A stretch of 20,214 nucleotides of DNA from a virus. The notes under the pieces were generated by a model. That model saw only the letters and a program-made list of their open reading frames with translations, made no database searches and had not been told where the DNA came from. Both the position numbers and the translations under genes were made by a program. This document shows, piece after piece, positions 18,006 through 20,214 of the stretch (within the stretch, counting starts at the first letter, position 1; each line of letters begins with the position of its first letter). The stretch is taken from IMG/VR virus record IMGVR_UViG_3300030114_000051, positions 1 to 20,214 of that record; one strand, given 5' to 3'.

Positions 18006-20214
18006 CTATCCTATAGCGGTCCATGCTAGTCTTAATCCTGAAATATAAGAACGATCTACGGCATTTCCTGCATGTTGATCAGCAAAGAACTGTCTACCAT
18101 CATACCAAGTACCCCAACCATATACCTCGACTGTACCATTGGCATAGTCATAGGTTGCCTCATCTACATATGAGGTATATCCAACCATAGTTTCACCAAT
18201 ATAAGGAGTTGGGTTCTCTGTATCCATAACTGATACCGTAACTACAAACTTTTTACCTTTAAATGCAGGATCAACTGTAACTAATACACTATTGGCATCG
18301 CTGGTTAATTTCTCACCAGTATCTATAAGGTAATGATAGTCTCTATTTGTGGAACCAGCATGTCTCATAAGTCCAGATGCTTGTGCTATTGTATAATCAC
18401 TTGCTCCGTGCATCCATTTGGAATATGCATCTGTATGTTTTGATACATCGCCAGTACCACCACCAATAGTGAATGCCCCATTAGCAAGGTTAATTGATAG
18501 TGATCCGTCAGTTGATGTAATCGTACCAGTCTTTAATAAACTACCATTTAATATACCTGATGTTATGAATGTAGCCACTATACTACCATCTTGTGTAATT
18601 GCTGTTGTATATGGGCCATTAACTCCTGTTGTAGAGTATCCTAAACCACCAATATTCCATCTCCAGACCTTCTGGGCAGTCATTATGTTTGTAGTATCCA
18701 TTATGAGCATCTCATACGGTTTGCCGGCTTCATCTTGTCGTATTACTAAGTTACCACCAAGTGCTCCAGTTATCTGTTGAGTAGCATTTGCTACTGCAAT
18801 CTCGAAGTCTGATGTGGTCTTAACAAGTTCGAGTCTAATTGCCTGAATTGCTTTGTTAATATTATTGGCTATATTTGGCTTGAATGCTCCTAGTTCTATC
18901 TTATCAATTCTATCAGTAAGTAAGTTCTTCTCGATTTTAATTACTCTGGCTTTAAGATTAAGACCTAGTTTACTATGTTTTACAGTTACAGTATCACCCA
19001 TATATACAGTTTCAAGTATAGCGTAATCTTTATATTCTTCAGTCTTAGTTAGCTCCACAAAGTCAACCTTATAGTTGAACTGAGGGATATCACATCCACT
19101 ATTGAGAATATAGTCATTACCGGCTATAGCAAGGTCTGTGACGTTGTCAATATCTGAGAAGTCAATTTGTACCACTTTTGGATGAGGATAATTGTCTATA
19201 TAAGGACTATCAATGTATCCTATAGGAGCCGTACCTATTTGAGTTGTGAGTTTTAATCCATCCTTACCAACCGGTAGTATTCTGGTCACTATACCGCTAG
19301 TATCCAGGGTTTCTTCTATACCAGTTATATTCTTACGATAAGCTACTAAAACACCTCTATCAGCACCTCTATTGTTATGTAGGTTGATTGTGAAGTTATC
19401 CCTCTCAATCTCTCCTCCTATTTGCTCAATTATACCATCTGTCCCCATTATGGCTTCTACTGGGTTCTTATATTTGATTGCCCAAGTACCAAGGTTTGGA
19501 ACATCAGATACCGAACGGAATCCATGAGGATAATTTGCTATATCGTGTGTATGAGTTAGCATCCAATCAAGTGCTGCTGCTCCATTCATTGATGTAAGAG
19601 TCATATCTTCTAGGAAGTAGTCAATTAAGTCATAGAATATATGTCTTGCTTTGACATTAACACTACCTAGAATTCGTTTCTTGTAATATATTCTAAATAA
19701 CTGATTGTCTGCTTTGATAATATGATCCTCTACAAGATTAAGATATTTTCCATAATCATCCATAGGATGTTCAAGTTCTACCTCATATGAACCATTAAGT
19801 TCTTCTATTAACCTAGCAACTGTACACTGTGACAATATGCCTAATCCATTTTTTGTGAAAGAGGTCTCGTTAGCATCATATAACTTAATTCGCTTAGAGA
19901 ACTCTCCACCAATTTGGATAGTGTAAATATAAACACTACTTGTATTACCTGTTATAACAATGGCTTTCTTCGATATCTTCTTTTTACTTATAGTTACTGC
20001 ATTAGTAGCAGTTATTGCAAAAGTATTAGATACTTTCTTCTTAGCCGTAATTGATACTGAACTTGCATTAGTTATTGCAAATGACAGTGCTCTGTTATGT
20101 CCTGCCACTACAACACTACTTGCATGAGTTATGGCAAATGTTTTAGATGTTTTCTTCTTAGCAGTAGTTACAATCGAACTTGCATTAGTCATAGCAAATG
20201 ATCTTGATACTTTC
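18006..20214 (-). CDS. Prophage_tail-type tail tip protein with repeat extension, 5' end cut
   Basis: The frame stays open to the right edge, so the start is missing; the ATG at 20192 is internal to a repeat (FAMTNASS). The visible N-terminus has about five repeats of 19-20 residues with the core TFAITxASSVxxxAKKK. The Prophage_tail domain follows (EFSKRIKLYDANETSF, LIEELNGSYEVELEHP, VEDHIIKADNQLFRIYYKKR), with CDIPQFNYKVDFVEL and GDTVTVKHSKLGLNLKARVI near its end. The C-terminal third (WRWNIGGLGYSTTGVNGPYT, then IVATFITSGILNGSLLKTG) is the standard tail of this family. It is thought to form the central tail tip and in some phages carries a lysin. No lytic domain is visible here. Confidence 0.9.
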   Translation of the reverse strand, partial: KVSRSFAMTNASSIVTTAKKKTSKTFAITHASSVVVAGHNRALSFAITNASSVSITAKKKVSNTFAITATNAVTISKKKISKKAIVITGNTSSVYIYTIQIGGEFSKRIKLYDANETSFTKNGLGILSQCTVARLIEELNGSYEVELEHPMDDYGKYLNLVEDHIIKADNQLFRIYYKKRILGSVNVKARHIFYDLIDYFLEDMTLTSMNGAAALDWMLTHTHDIANYPHGFRSVSDVPNLGTWAIKYKNPVEAIMGTDGIIEQIGGEIERDNFTINLHNNRGADRGVLVAYRKNITGIEETLDTSGIVTRILPVGKDGLKLTTQIGTAPIGYIDSPYIDNYPHPKVVQIDFSDIDNVTDLAIAGNDYILNSGCDIPQFNYKVDFVELTKTEEYKDYAILETVYMGDTVTVKHSKLGLNLKARVIKIEKNLLTDRIDKIELGAFKPNIANNINKAIQAIRLELVKTTSDFEIAVANATQQITGALGGNLVIRQDEAGKPYEMLIMDTTNIMTAQKVWRWNIGGLGYSTTGVNGPYTTAITQDGSIVATFITSGILNGSLLKTGTITSTDGSLSINLANGAFTIGGGTGDVSKHTDAYSKWMHGASDYTIAQASGLMRHAGSTNRDYHYLIDTGEKLTSDANSVLVTVDPAFKGKKFVVTVSVMDTENPTPYIGETMVGYTSYVDEATYDYANGTVEVYGWGTWYDGRQFFADQHAGNAVDRSYISGLRLAWTAIG
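19940..20214. repeat. About five 57-60-bp tandem repeats at the tail gene's visible 5' end
   Basis: Units spaced 57, 57 and 60 bp encode FAITNASS-like blocks separated by KKxS. They are imperfect and continue past the right edge of the window, so the full count is unknown. Confidence 0.7.

Noticed and set aside
1-20214. Insertion sequence, integrase, attachment site or replication origin
   Set aside because: No transposase, integrase, terminal inverted repeats or origin-like iteron array is visible; the repeated 30-bp motif has promoter geometry rather than iteron geometry.

Overview
This window looks like part of a tailed-phage (siphovirus-like) genome or prophage from a low-GC Gram-positive host, most likely a clostridial Firmicute. 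The evidence is AT-rich DNA, strong AAAGGGG/AGGAGG ribosome binding sites, dense gene packing, and a TP901/BppU-type tail-tip module followed by a lysis module. Every gene I accept lies on the minus strand, so the biological order runs from base 20214 down to base 1. Both end genes are cut by the window edges.

Right part (20214-11230): tail tip and host-recognition structures. These are a Prophage_tail-type protein with an N-terminal repeat extension, a small conserved tail-linked protein, a BppU-type baseplate protein with a long heptad-repeat shaft, a 1596-residue LamG-containing fibre/adsorption protein with internally duplicated modules, and a lysine-rich small protein. Middle (11222-8708): a 27-residue membrane peptide, a Cys-rich protein, a secreted His-rich protein, a coiled-coil protein with a membrane tail, an Amidase_3 endolysin with two peptidoglycan-binding repeats, and two small holin-like membrane proteins.

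Left of the lysis genes (8707-6515) is the most unusual part. Eleven copies of a 30-bp promoter motif occur in the window, at 8678-8707 down to 671-700, always in the same orientation. Written on the minus strand, the motif has TCGC at its 5' end, CACA in the middle and an invariant TATAAT followed by GAAAG. Between 8707 and 6515 the copies delimit short cassettes, each holding one small gene or one small structured RNA. Four of the five protein cassettes that end in a terminator have the stop codon inside the loop of a rho-independent terminator hairpin, and the fifth has it in the stem. In four cases the U-tract runs straight into the next promoter. Four cassettes encode RNAs rather than proteins: an aberrant tRNA-like gene, a 69-nt predicted three-way-junction RNA, a 46-nt hairpin RNA, and a 63-nt RNA whose 3' terminator is a perfect tRNA T-arm. 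In the first three the predicted transcription start falls within 1-2 nt of the first base of the closing stem.

Far left (6512-1): a DUF6353-like membrane protein, a gene disrupted by an 8-bp tandem duplication, and a long run of tightly overlapping small genes driven by only two of the repeated promoters (4779 and 671). These include a NADAR (YbiA-like) ADP-ribose-linked hydrolase, several small CxxC proteins, three tandem paralogues of an unknown family, and many peptides of 15-50 residues with one membrane segment. Most have no function I can name. The region reads as an accessory block downstream of lysis that may remodel the host envelope or nucleotide pools or counter host defence; that role is inference.
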